The notes below the pieces were generated by a model. That model was given only the letters and a program-made list of their open reading frames with translations. It made no database searches and was not told the DNA's origin. From the NCBI RefSeq assembly GCF_019097595.1, contig NC_080717.1, positions 14,684,336-14,748,335 on the forward strand: 64,000 bases of DNA, read 5' to 3'. A program made the translations under genes and the position numbers. This document shows positions 51,981-64,000 of this stretch, in pieces. This DNA comes from Hemibagrus wyckioides. Lineage: Eukaryota; Chordata; Actinopteri; Siluriformes; Bagridae. Position 1 is the stretch's first letter. Every line of letters starts with the position of its first letter.

Positions 51981-54522
51981 TACAACACCTAAACTGGCAT
52001 AATTCCACATGTTTCATTCACATACTGTAATATGAAGTCGGCAGTAGGCGTTCCTGTTACTGGTTGCCATGGTAATAACGTTTATCATTGGGTGGCACAT
52101 CTAGCATTCACAATTAATATTCTTGCTGCTCAAATGGTACATTCTGTATTTCTTTAGAAATTCATCAGTGTATGCATGAATCATATCATACGAGATGAAG
52201 TCGAAGCAGTGTGCGCTCTGCAATATGTTCAAAGCTCAATAATAGTAAACATTTCTCAATTTCTCAAAGTCTTGTTGTACACGAAGGCAAACAAGCCATT
52301 GCTCATGTCATCCAAATTCTCCAGCTCTCATCGAAAAAGAAATGGTCTCAGGTTGCTGCGAGTTGCTGTATCTGTGAACACCCTTGTAGTCCTGTGGATG
52401 TACCTGCTTCTTTTATAACTTTTCAATGAACTTGATGCACAGTTGTATTGGCTGCACTGAATGGGCTGCCAGACAGCTGAGCTTAGGACTGAACCAGAAA
52501 CCTAGCTGATGTGAGGCGTCAAGCACCCTAATACTGGTTCAGGTTGCATTTCCTTCATCGGATTACACTTCATAACTGGATAATGGCTGGACTGTAATAA
52601 ATTACCCAGTACATACTAACTGGTGGATGCTGCTGCAAAAGCTAATTTAGTCTTGGGAAAATAATGGACACTGATTCTCTTTGGTGTAATACTGCGTTAG
52701 TTTCTTAACCGCGAATGGGAAAGGTTGCAGTCATGATTCTGCTTGTGTGAAAGTGTTTTGTTGTTTAGTGAGTTGGTTATCATTTTGTACACATCGACAT
52801 ACAAAACCATGACATTATTTATTTTGTATTTACAGTGTATTTTGTAAGCAGGTGTTATATAACCGCCCCACCTTCTTTTTTTCTATTCATCCTCTGTTAC
52901 TATTATTCTCTAACACACTATTAAATTCTTAACTGCAATGTTCAGACAGTAAAGGGACATGAGCTGAGGGCGGGGCAACGAGAACCCCGACTCTTGTCTC
53001 TGCTGGAGAGTTCAGGACAGTTCACGTGAGTATCTGCATCTGATGTGGTCATGTTTCTATTTAGTTCTGTGTATTGGGTCTCAATGCAAAACCTCTGTTA
53101 GAAGAAAATCTAAATATGGTTATAGTTCATTGTAAGGGTTCTCTGCACTTTCACAAAGCTCCCAAATTATTAAACAGTCTAATAATCATTTGTCATACAG
53201 ATACTCTTGTATCCCAGAGGAGCTGTCTGTATGTAGTATTGTTACACAGAGGGTGTCTCAGCAGCCATGTTTTCTGAGTTGCAGAGATTGTGTGTTTGTG
53301 TGTTTCTGATGGAAAGGAAAAGTGAGTAGTGTTGCGGTCAGGCAGTGGGCAGTGTGCTACCCATTATCCTGCATTCCTCTGTGGTGTGACAGAGTAAATG
53401 AACCTCACATGAGCACACAATCATCCTAACTGCATTAAAATTTCACCACACCGAACTAATGCTGCATTCAGGAGCAATGCAGTGAGGCAGTATAATGTTC
53501 TGTACCTCACAGAAGTGTTTCTTAGAGTGAGAAAGACAGAACACCAGTATACTTATTCTGCTAGTTAAAGCTTGTGCAGAGCTTCAAGCACAGGACAGGA
53601 AATGCTGGTGTGTTACTGAGGCATTGTAGACATTAACCAACACTGTGTAACACTGACAATGTTCTGCATGAGCTGCATTTCGTCAGTGAAGAGTGAGCAT
53701 GGACAATCAGTTCTGATGTAACACAACTTTTCTCTGGGTGATTTCACAAATGTCGATGTTCATGAGTGAAACTGGTTTAGATTGGGCTACTCCACTAAGC
53801 GCTATTGCTGATATGTTTAAGTTGAGATGCCATCATGTTCATTACTGTTTCAGTGTTTCAGTTATTGACGAATTGTCTTGTTGTTAATGTTTTGATGATT
53901 GTTAAATCACAAGGAAATCACGCATCTCAATCAGCTCTGTCAGGGCATTGATCAGGGAGTTGGCCATTTTAAGGGCTGTCTCAGTAGTATAAGCACTGGA
54001 ACCTTTGCTCCCCAGAAAGTGCCACAGTGCACCACAAAAAAACAGGAAGAATCAATGCTCGTTGACTAAATTAAATGATGTAAAAACAAATATCCTTTAA
54101 ACAACATGGATTGTATATGCAGGTGACAGCACAGCGGTCTTACTCAAGTGGAGACTGGAATAACTGATCTGACACCATCTGAGTGAGGTGGTCTCACTTC
54201 ACTTCCGTTTAGACGCTTGCTCAGTTTGAATGCAGTGAGAAAGCGCATAGCTCATAAACCAGCTGCAGGGTATAAACCCAACATGTCATTTGATTGGGTT
54301 GAGTTGCTAAATTGAGCTGCAAAGCTCAAACGAAGCCAAAACACAGAGCTAACTGATGCTATATATATATATATAATTATGTAGTAATTTACCATTTTCA
54401 CCAGTAAATTTATGCATGTATTTATGCATCCCTGTATGACTCTTAGACAAGTTAGCGCTCGGAATAATAGACGTGAAAGTGCCTTTATGTGACCTCTGTG
54501 TGTATATATGTATATGTATATA

Positions 54523-54602
<80 letters not shown>

Positions 54603-57600
54603 GTATATGTGTGTATGTGTGTATATATATGTGTGTGTGTGTGTGTTACAGCAAGAAGTTGCACAGCACACAGACTTGAGAGGAAATGGTGGTCTGTCAG
54701 TTTTTTTTTCCCCTCCATGCAGTTGGTGAATTTTCCTGTTGTTTAAATTTCCTGCTGAGTTTAGAGGAAGTTGGAGCATGTTTTGAGGAACACTTGTTGG
54801 GAGCGGGAAAAAGCGTGACAACTAAGAAATATTAGTGTGTAATAATCAAGTAATGAGCTTCACACGAGCTATATGGAGGAGACACAGAAACTTGTCTGTG
54901 GTAGAAAATGATAGCCATCTCTCAAGTTTTTTTTCTTTCTCACTCTCAGAGAGCCCTCAGATGCACTGTAGGAACATGGTGCAGTTAATAATAGCCTGTA
55001 GTCAAACTGTTTAGGTTTAGTGTTGCACTAAATGGAAGTGCATGGGAATAACTAGACATATTGTGCTACTAGGTTGTTATGTAACTTTTTTATTAGAGGA
55101 TTATGTAATAAAGAAAACCTATACAGTGTGGTTCAGATTGTAGATTATTACCACTTCTCCACTGAGGGAGGGAACTTGTAAGCACAAGATATAGTGTGTT
55201 TGTTAAAAACAGCATGCAGAACCAAACCCAATCATGATAATACTTTAATGTTTCATGAAAGCAAAGTGAAGCAAGCGAAATCCTTGGGCAGACGCTATAC
55301 TCGCCCACTACTACTTTGTGTTAGTGTAGATGAATTCCAGCCTGAGACGGTGTGTGTGTGTGTGAGAGTGAGTGAGTGACTGTACATGATACTTCTCGCA
55401 TACTTGAGCAAGAAGAGTAACCAAATGGGTGTGCTAGTTCACATGGGAGGCACAGCTCACTCTTTAATGAGGATCAGGGATAATTGCCATACTGCAATGG
55501 AACCGCAATATAATTATTTAGTGTAATTCTTTTGTGGTGCTGACATTATTAAACAAGGCTGTGTAGAAAGATTTTGCCTTCTCTCTTTAAGGTTGAGTGT
55601 TTTGGCAAATCCCGATGCAGTCATTTCCAGTCCGGTGCCCCAGTTGTCCATACCAATCAATAGGCATTTTCACGTAATACGTGGTAAGTGGCTGTTATAT
55701 TCTGTGTGTGTGTGTTTTGTTTTTTTTAATAGAACAATGTAGCTCCAGTCCTACTTCTCTTATAGCGTAAGTATATTTTATATATCTGTGATAAGGAAAG
55801 AAATGTAGCTTTATGACTAAAGCATCAGAGCAGATCATCCTATTTAAATCCTCATATGTCCATGTTCAAGCTTCCTTGTAAATCTGTAAGCAAACATTTA
55901 CAGAGAGCCTGTAGGAATTGTTTTCTTACAGTAGTACAGCCCCTAGCAACCTTTGCACATACGAGTCATAACTTCCTGTAACTGTCTTTTTTCCCCAGAA
56001 GCCGAGGAGGCTCTTCTCATTGACCTCTCGATAAGCAGTAAGAACCTGTTTTTTGTTCAGAACGTAGTTTCTGTTAATAGTATGCCTGAGAGATAAGTTA
56101 GTGCTTTTATAAAGGGAAATGAGAGACTAGGAAATATTGTTTCCTGTATGAGTCAATTTAATTAGTTCTTTTTTTTTGACATGCTATGTCAGTTTACTCT
56201 TTACTGTCAGTGCTTTATTACAGCTTATTGTATTATATGCTCTCGGAACGTATGATGTATTGTTTCTCCCTCCATCTTTGTTATGCCTCATCTAACAGCA
56301 TTTCTTTCTTTATTTTGGCAGCGACGCTTAGGATCCGTATTCGAGGCGAGCAAGCTCCAGAGATCCTGTTGGAGTTACAGGATGATGAGCGCAGTCAGAC
56401 ATTTTTCCAGCAAGTGATGAAGGCTAAGCACCAAGGTGAGGATTTGATTATTTATTAACTCCTGTTTTCTTTTTATTTACCATGGTTGCTTATTAACCTG
56501 AACAAATGCAGATATAGTTTTTAATGGCCCCAATTTGAGCTCTTAGAAATGCCGGTTAACTTTTGTTTAGCTTAAGGCTACCTTAATATGGCTTTCTGTT
56601 ATGACTTGTTTTTTTTTCCCCTTTGAACAAATTGCTTTGCTCTCAGCAGCTATATTCGTTGTTAAAATTAGATCAAGTGGTTATAGACCAAGTTTGCATA
56701 CTTAGACTGTTGTTGCACTCTTTTGTATGATGACTGTTTCAGACTTATACTGAAAGATGTAGTAGAGAAACCAAAAAGCCATTTATATACACAAACATTT
56801 GGATGTAAAATTATTTACTTACGTTTTGTGTATCTTTAGATATTTTAAAATCTCATTTGTTTATTTTAAAAGTGCTTGAAGTTGGGCATGTTGAAGGACA
56901 GCCAGAGTATTTCAAGAAATTGGAAACCTTGAGCAGAGTTATTATGCATGTGTACTTCATTCTTAGAATGAGGCAGTTGAGAATATGATTAATCATCTGC
57001 ATGTTGCTAATTTCTTAAAGGAAAAGTCTACTCTATTGCAAAGAGAATACTGTCGGGAAAATGCCCTCTCCGAGGAAATGCATTGTGGTACCTGTTGTGT
57101 CCCAGGGTCTGTAAACCGCTTTAAAAAAAAAAAAGCTTTCAACCACCAAAATCTGACCAATCAGGACAAGCAGACCGTCGGTCTGTTCATCATTTTGGCC
57201 TTTAATTCAAAACGCTTCTTTTGCATACTGGCTTTTTGCCTAGGAATCTTTTTGGGTTTGTGTTTGGAGGGGATAGTGAATGAAGGGACTGGTTTGTGTT
57301 TTAGAACAGCCAGATTCTGTTAACTTTTACTAAAATCACTAACTCTGGTAAATTTGGAACTTTAGCACTTATAAGTACAAAAACAGACACCCATTTATAC
57401 TCATGTTGATGAAGCTCCCAGAATCTGTGCTGGCTAGCAGAGTCTATGAGTGTTAGTTAGCTTATCATTTGTTATCTTCTCACTTGCTTATCTACTATAA
57501 TCAATCCTATAATATACATGTTCACAAAATTACAATAGTTTTCCATGTAAAATTCAAAGTCTCTGCTATATTGTGTAGTCAAGCTCCATAAATACCCTGT

Positions 57601-60600
57601 AATGCTACTGTAATGCAGCAAGCACCAATGACAATGATCACAAGTACATTGCAAATGTCAAGCTGGGCAGAATGTTTGCTTTCTATAATCTGGCTGGTTA
57701 GGAAAGGTTAAGATAACTCAAGCGAGACAATATGGAAATTGCAGCAGGTATTAAAATAGATTACGGGTGAATATAGTTATTTGCAATCATCTAAAAATGT
57801 TTGCCATTTATATTTAAAATAACCGATCTTAATGTTAAACAAAAAATGCCTACTGAAGAGGTGAGAGTCATTTAGTATTCAAAAATACACTTTGCTCTAT
57901 AGTTCTAATTTGTATTCATTATTTATTACATGTTAAAATAAATTCAAATGAAATGAATAAATTGGAGTTGCTTTTAGAATGAGAGTGCCCTGAGACCACT
58001 CGGTGGAGTTGGAATGGAATATTTAACTTGTCTAACTTTTTTATTGCTGTGGGAAACAAGACTTAATAAAAGACAGAAATAAAAGACAGATTTCAGTTCA
58101 GTTATATACAGTAGTTAATGTTTAAATAAAAAAAATGAAAGAGTTTTCACATGTGCATTTGGTAATATTAAAAGAAATACAATGGGAAGTTTTGGACCTG
58201 GTTACTACTGTTCATCATTTCGCATATTAGTCTGTATGCAGAACCTGCGCAACCAGATTTCAGGTTCCTCTTAGCTTTTGGTCAGCATGTAATGGTTAAT
58301 TTGATAGTAGCAGGATGTTAATGACATCATTAAGAACAACATAGCAAGACATAATAGTAAGAGCCATCCCAGACTAAAGTGCTTCAGCCCTTTTAATAGG
58401 CAGTTTTTATACTAGCAGTAAACATGAAAGCAAAGTAAAGGTGATCTTTTTAAGTTATTAAGTGGAGTATTAGATTAGGAATATTTGCTGCTATTTAAGG
58501 GGATTTTAATTTTACAGACTGTCCAGCACATTTAAGACACATTGCATTGTGATAGTTGGTGTAACTCCACAACTTTTTGGCTTTAAATTTCTGTTATTCA
58601 GGTTAATGTTTTTGCCTTGTTACTGAAAGATGTCCAAACTTGTAAGTCTGGTACATTGTCCTGAATGTGTTATTGCTTGTTTTTTCTTTCAGTTGAAGGA
58701 AAAAGTTCACTGCCGAAGAAGATGGAGCCTGCTGTTTCTGCCCCACCTAAAAGCTCTGTCCCAGTCCCCCCTCAGAGAAGCATCTCTAAAGCAGGAAGCA
58801 GTTCATCTAGGACCATGCTACAAGGCAATACCAACAGTAACACTCAAGGAAAGCCCTTAACATCTGGTACATACAGTTCATTCATGTATTAATTAAATAC
58901 ACTATGTTTTTATCTACCCATATTTAAAGCTGTTATCTAGTTCATTTTTGTACTTTTTTGTACCAGATTCTGTAGACTCTTCCTGCCAACTGGTGACAGA
59001 CTTTGGTTTTGAGGATCATTTTAACCATGGCCTAAGAGTAGAGGAAAAGAAGAATAGACAAAATCGGATAGTTGCCCCAAGAGAAGCCCCTCCTCCACCC
59101 ACACCTCCTCTTCCTCCTCGGAAAGGCAGTTACACTCCCTCTGTTGCCCCTGCTGCAGGCCTACCTCCTAAAGATAGACCTCCTCAGTTACAAATGGCCA
59201 CACCTGTCAGGCAAGAGTAAGTATAAGCAAGCTTTCTTGCTTTAAGCAGGTTTTTTCTCTTTCTGTGAATTGGTTATAGTGTCTTATTTAATCCTACAGG
59301 CACAATCACACTACAGATCGAGCCACCTCTTGGTCTAACAGTCCAACTACACAAACCATGAGGCAGGCTATGTTAAGTAACCAGACAGGCCAGAGAGAGG
59401 GCCTTCTCAAATACCGTTTGGGAAAGAAGGAGAAGGAGTATGTGGACATCCAGAACTTTAGGTTAATATTGTTTTTTTTTGGTCTGCAACATAGGTTAGC
59501 TAATTTATACCACCTATTGCAAGGTTGACCTCTTTACCCCACCTTATTTTCTAGGCTTTTTGCAGGCACTTGGAATGTGAACGGTCAGTCTCCTGATAGC
59601 CGGTTGGAACCCTGGTTGTTTTGTGATCCTGAGCCTCCTGATATATATGCAGTGGGGTCAGTGTCATATTTGCATTTAAACATCTGTTTCAAATTTCTGT
59701 AAAATCTATTTGTTTCATTTATTTACATTCCACTGATGCATCAGTCTATTCACATGGTTATACTAGCGGTGACTTTCACTGTAACTTTGGGGTCACTCCT
59801 TCAGACCAGTGTATGTTTTGCTTGATCCTTTTTTAATATGATTTAAAAAACAACAACATTGTGGCTTAATAGGTTTCAAGAATTGGATCTGAGTACAGAA
59901 GCATTATTGTACATGGACTCATCCAGACAGCAACTGTGGGTTGATGCGGTGGAGCGGAGTCTTCATCCCAAAGCCAAATACAGGCAGGTGAGTGACGGAC
60001 CACGGAACAACTAGACACTATAAGCACAAAGTTTTTATAGCTCATATTAAAAGACTACATGCTTAGTCTTGTAGACTAACTTGGGTTACATTTTTAATCC
60101 TCAGGTACGCCTTATTCGGTTAGTTGGTATGATGCTGGTGGTGTTTGTCAAAAAAGAGCACAAAAACCACATAAGTGAAATTGCTGCTGAGACTGTCGGA
60201 ACTGGCCTAATGAACAAAATGGTAAGTCAGATCATAAGAACAAATAATAAGGTAGCTAGCACCTACTTTCAATTCATGCACCTTATGCATAGTTTACTGA
60301 TTTAACTACTGAGTTATTTGTGGACACCTACAGGGAAATAAAGGAGGTGTGGCAGTGCGGTTTGTGTTTTACAACACCAGCTTTTGCATTGTGAACTCCC
60401 ACCTGGCAGCTCATGTCGAAGACTTTGAGCGACGCAACCAGGACTATAAGGAGATCTGTGCCCGCATGAGCTTTCACCTCATGGAGCATCCACCCCTCAG
60501 TATAGTCAAACATGAGTAAGTAACTGACGCACAGAATTTGACAAACGTCAATAAACTATTCAAACCCCGTCTTAAGCATAATTAAACAGAAGATAAAGCA

Positions 60601-63600
60601 AATATTAGTCATATAACAGTTCATTTATGTATCTATTGCTTTATGCTGAGGCATCAGTTTAGGTGTCTCATGTATAATGCACTTTTCAAAGTTCAGATGT
60701 ATTATTTCTAACAGATTGTGCTAATTTGTTTGTCTCAGTGTGGTAATTTGGTTGGGAGATCTGAACTACAGACTGTTTTTAAATGAAGCAGCTCAGGTGA
60801 AGAGGCTCATTGCGGATAATGAGTTGCAGAAGCTTCAGGAGTATGATCAGGTACGTGCTGAGAGAGAACGTTCTATGCGCTTAACCAAATAGTTAGGTTA
60901 AAAAGAGGAAGTCATTGTGGCTATAGTAAGAATATGGCTTCTTAGTTCTCAAAACTGTTTTGGGAACACTAATTCAGTCAGCCACTGGAATCCCTTGTTG
61001 TTGTTCCTGTTTCCTTTTTGTCATATTTTTGCATGCTCTTTTAGATATGCCTGAAATGTAGAGATGGTTCCTCTGCCGTTATAAAACAGTTCTTTGTTGC
61101 CTTCTTTTGACAGCTGAACATCCAGAGGCAGACTAAACGTGCCTTCACTGACTTTATGGAAGGAGAAATCACTTTTATCCCCACTTACAAATATGATGCA
61201 AAATCAGACCGATGGGACTCGAGGTAGTAAAATAGATCCAGGTTCATCATAATATATAACAGTAAAAAAAATACTTGTTTTATATATAATTATACATTTG
61301 TGAACTATGTTAAACTGATCTGTTTGGGGTTTTTTTGTTTGTTTTTTGATTCAGTGGCAAATGTCGAATTCCTGCCTGGTGCGATCGTATTTTATGGAGA
61401 GGTAACAATGTCAAGCAGTTGTGCTACCGCAGTCATATGGAGCTGCAGACTAGTGACCACAAACCTGTTAGCGCTGTTTTTAGCATCGGGGTGAGCTTCA
61501 CTGTTCGACCAACATTTTTGGGGCTTTTTTATTTCACTAATTTGACACCTCACAAATCTGTGTGTCTGTATTGTATCTTTATTGTTAACAGGTGAAGATG
61601 GTAAATGAACAGCGTTATAAGAAGGTATTTGAGGAATTAGTTCGTGATATGGATAGGATGGAGAATGACTTTTTGCCCTCTTTGTCACTGACTCAAAGAG
61701 AGGTGAGTAATGAGAGCAAAGAATTATACATCTTGTTGTATGCTCATAGAATTTGGATTCTGCTGTTACAGCTGTGCATGCCATGCACTTGTAATGCGGG
61801 GGTGTCAGATCTTACCTACAGTGGGCCCTCTTTGCCTCATTTCAAATTAGCAAGTGCCATAGCGGATTACTGCCTGTTTAAATAGTTGATCAGTAGTCTT
61901 CATATCAGTTGTCTTAGATAAATAAGTTAATTAGATAAAAGTCTGGATAAAAAGTCTGCACATTTAATTTCATTCTTCCTGGCAAAAATGCTCCTCATCT
62001 CTCAAATTGTGAGAGGAGCTCCTGTGCACAGCCCTCTTCAAGTCATGCCACAGGTTTTTGGTAGGATTTACATCTGTGCTCAGACTGGGACATTCATAAA
62101 CTGTGAACGTCATCTTCTGAAGCCTTTCCTTTGTTGAATTGGGTTTTTGCTTCTTCTTTTTTTCATCTTCAGTTGTCCAGGACTGCAAATTTTGCGGCAT
62201 CATCGATTGGTTAGCGAGCTGTCCATAACTGCCTCTTTCTTGACTAAAGCCCCAGTTGAAGCTTATGATAAGCAGCCCCATAGCATGATGTATCAGCTTG
62301 CTTCATTATGGGTGGGGTGTTTCTTTGGGTGATGAGCTGTTTTTTGCAGTTATGCCAAAAATGTCCTTCCTTAGACTCATCAAATTCTACTAAACAACAT
62401 TTTGTCACATGGTTTGGGGTGATGTAACTGGGCTTCAATATTTTGTTCAGTAGTAAGGGCATTGTACTTCTTGTTTTTATGGTTGTTTAGCAGTAGTTGA
62501 AAAACCACAGAGTTAACTGATATATTTGTCTTAATTTCTTCTTGCAAAAATATGGATGTGGCTTCCAAATTGTGTTTCTTGTTTGTGCTTTTCTGTATGG
62601 TGTGTTGCTCAAAACCTAGAAGTACACATTAGTACACATTAAGCAGTGCCCCGTACCCAACAACAGAGTTTAATCTTTAAAGAAATGGACTTGTCCAACT
62701 TGTTTATTAAATCATTCATTCGGTTTGAACACTGCCATTATATTACTCCTTTATTGGAACATTTTTTTACTACTAATAAGTAAGTATGTATTTTACTGAT
62801 TACCATAAACATACCTTATCACTACAGATGATCAAGTTAAGTTAAGAGAATATGGCATTTGGAACTTTCCAAACTTAATGAAGGACTTTGTATTAAAGCC
62901 GCTGTGGTCATAACATTTCACTGAGCTTTTCCACAAGTAAAATGCATCAACACCTTTTATTGAAAGACATGCAGGGTGAAAACAAAGACATGAGAGAAAA
63001 CACAGTCTAAGATTTTTTTCCTCCCATTAGGATTTATAGAGGGTGTACCCACACTTGGCTTTATAAAGATTTAGGGCATTGAGTGTTCAACAATAGACAA
63101 CACATTAATAATTGTCTTTATATGTGTTTTTTCTGTTTATTTGTATTTCATTTCTAAAAACCTATACTGTTGTCTGCTGAAATGTTCATATTGATTAAAA
63201 TATAATTGACAGAGGTGTTGGTGTTACTTATACAATGGTTATTATTTGTCATAAGAACAACCTGTGTATGTGAGTGTGAGTAAGAGTGACTAATCTTAGC
63301 CTGTATTGTATTTTCTCATTCTGGACAGTTCCACTTTGAGAATGTGAAGTTTCGCCAGCTACAGAAGCAGAGTTTTCTTATTACCAATGACGGTCAAGTG
63401 CCCTGCTCATTTGCCTTCATCCCCAAACTCACAGACTCTCAGTATTGCAAACCCTGGTTACGAGCGGATCCCAACGATGGAGTTCTTGATCCTAGTGAGT
63501 GCCAGTCATTTAACTTGGATTTACGGAAGAATCTGCCTAGAGTGTAAATAAAGGAAAACTGATAGCACACACAAGGTCAACGGTCCACATAAGCTTGTGA

Positions 63601-64000
63601 TATGATCATGTATTAAAAGTGTATATGATTAGCTGCTCACTGTTGATTAAGTTTTTAATTGCTTGATTGATTTGCAGATGAGACCATGGAGATATCCTTG
63701 GAGGTGTATGTGAGTAAAGACTCAGTAACACTGCTCAACTCAGGAGAGGATAAAATTGAGGACATCTTGGTGTTGCACTTGGACCGGGGGAAAGATTATT
63801 TCATCACTGTGTCAGGGAATTACCTGCCCAGCTGTTTTGGAACATCTCTGGAGGCGCTGTGTCGTATGAAGAAACCCATCCGCGAAATTCCTATTACGAA
63901 GCTCATCGACTTGGTAAGGGATAAATCACAGCTACAAGCTTATAGATGTAGTGATCTATTAAGAGGGTAAATCATGTTGATGTACTGTAAGTGGAAGACT
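51711..64000 (+). CDS. ocrl: Inositol polyphosphate 5-phosphatase OCRL (5' part; continues right)
   Basis: Eighteen exons, all in phase: 51711-51770, 52946-53025, 55592-55683, 55999-56037, 56322-56435, 58693-58866, 58967-59216, 59300-59461, 59555-59656, 59873-59987, 60105-60221, 60334-60515, 60739-60850, 61114-61223, 61355-61490, 61592-61702, 63329-63494, 63678-63913. They encode 786 residues; the RhoGAP-like domain lies beyond the window. OCRL removes the 5-phosphate from PI(4,5)P2 at endosomes, Golgi and cilium base. A PH domain (exons 2-5) carries a clathrin-box-like LLIDLS in its loop, which INPP5B lacks. A Pro/Ser linker follows. The catalytic domain shows [51 protein letters not shown] and SDHKPV. 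The ASH domain starts at [12 protein letters not shown] and includes SFIPKL-like and [15 protein letters not shown] stretches. The last exon ends KLIDL, the second clathrin box. The first exon ([12 protein letters not shown]) is chosen because it joins in phase at a GTGAGT donor; it is less certain than the rest. Confidence 0.94.
51930..51977. repeat. (AT)n microsatellite
   Basis: About 45 bases of AT in ocrl intron 1. Confidence 0.95.
54499..54647. repeat. (TG)n/(TA)n compound microsatellite
   Basis: TATG/TGTG runs flank about 70 bases of pure TA (about 54531-54601), with a TG run at about 54630-54647, in ocrl intron 2. Long Tyr/Ile frames across it are artefacts. Confidence 0.97.
61935..62510 (-). 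mobile_element. Decayed Tc1-like element in ocrl intron
   Basis: The minus strand keeps a degenerate C-terminal transposase stretch ([20 protein letters not shown], then [10 protein letters not shown]), matching the Tc1 [15 protein letters not shown] signature with the catalytic Glu replaced (NPTKN). The plus strand starts AAAAGTCTGCACATTT, a terminal word of the family. Frames are broken and the element is dead. It sits in the intron between exons 61592-61702 and 63329-63494. Confidence 0.7.

Noticed and set aside
52211..52429. Frame with [20 protein letters not shown] in ocrl intron 1
   Set aside because: It looks slightly protein-like and Cys-rich, but has an early stop in the alternative frame, no splice support and no family that I recognise.

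Overview
The window is nuclear DNA from a teleost fish. Genes are split by GT-AG introns, protein-coding exons are a small part of the sequence, and long AT-rich introns hold (TA)n, (ATT)n and (CA)n microsatellites. Several Tc1/mariner families typical of fish genomes are present, and the predicted peptide ACFWKYCVTN is a fish urotensin II-related peptide. The dispersed repeats look like those of otophysan fish (catfish, zebrafish relatives); that placement is inference. I see no prokaryotic, CRISPR or viral gene content.

Layout. (1) 364-2119, minus: 3'-side coding exons of a coiled-coil protein that most resembles the centrosomal protein kizuna; it runs off the left edge. (2) 6786-8080, plus: complete three-exon zdhhc24 (palmitoyltransferase family). 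(3) 9574-11003, minus: a broken cfap210-like axonemal gene with an in-frame stop, cut off by a Tc1 relic. (4) 12614-23784, plus: a 17-exon K+-dependent Na+/Ca2+ exchanger of the SLC24A3/SLC24A4 type, carrying one apparent 1-base deletion in a C run. (5) 26023-29344: two nearly identical Tc1 elements in opposite orientation, one with an intact DD34E transposase. (6) 32108-34668, plus: urp1, a five-exon neuropeptide precursor. (7) 35868-38262, minus: clic2 without its first exon. (8) 41651-42168, minus: two adjoining reading frames that I cannot identify. (9) 44162-47231, plus: eva1c, two SUEL-type lectin domains and one membrane helix, first exon not found. (10) 51711 to beyond the right edge, plus: ocrl, with PH domain, 5-phosphatase domain and the start of the ASH domain; the RhoGAP part lies outside.

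The genes do not form an operon-like unit. They are separate loci with cell-biological roles: centrosome/axoneme, protein palmitoylation, Ca2+ transport, neuropeptide signalling, CLIC protein, axon-guidance/heparin-binding receptor and phosphoinositide turnover. CLIC2 and OCRL are both on human Xq25-q28, so part of the order may reflect old linkage. The points most worth checking are the exchanger frameshift, the cfap210 decay and the young Tc1 pair. I found no convincing new multi-gene system.
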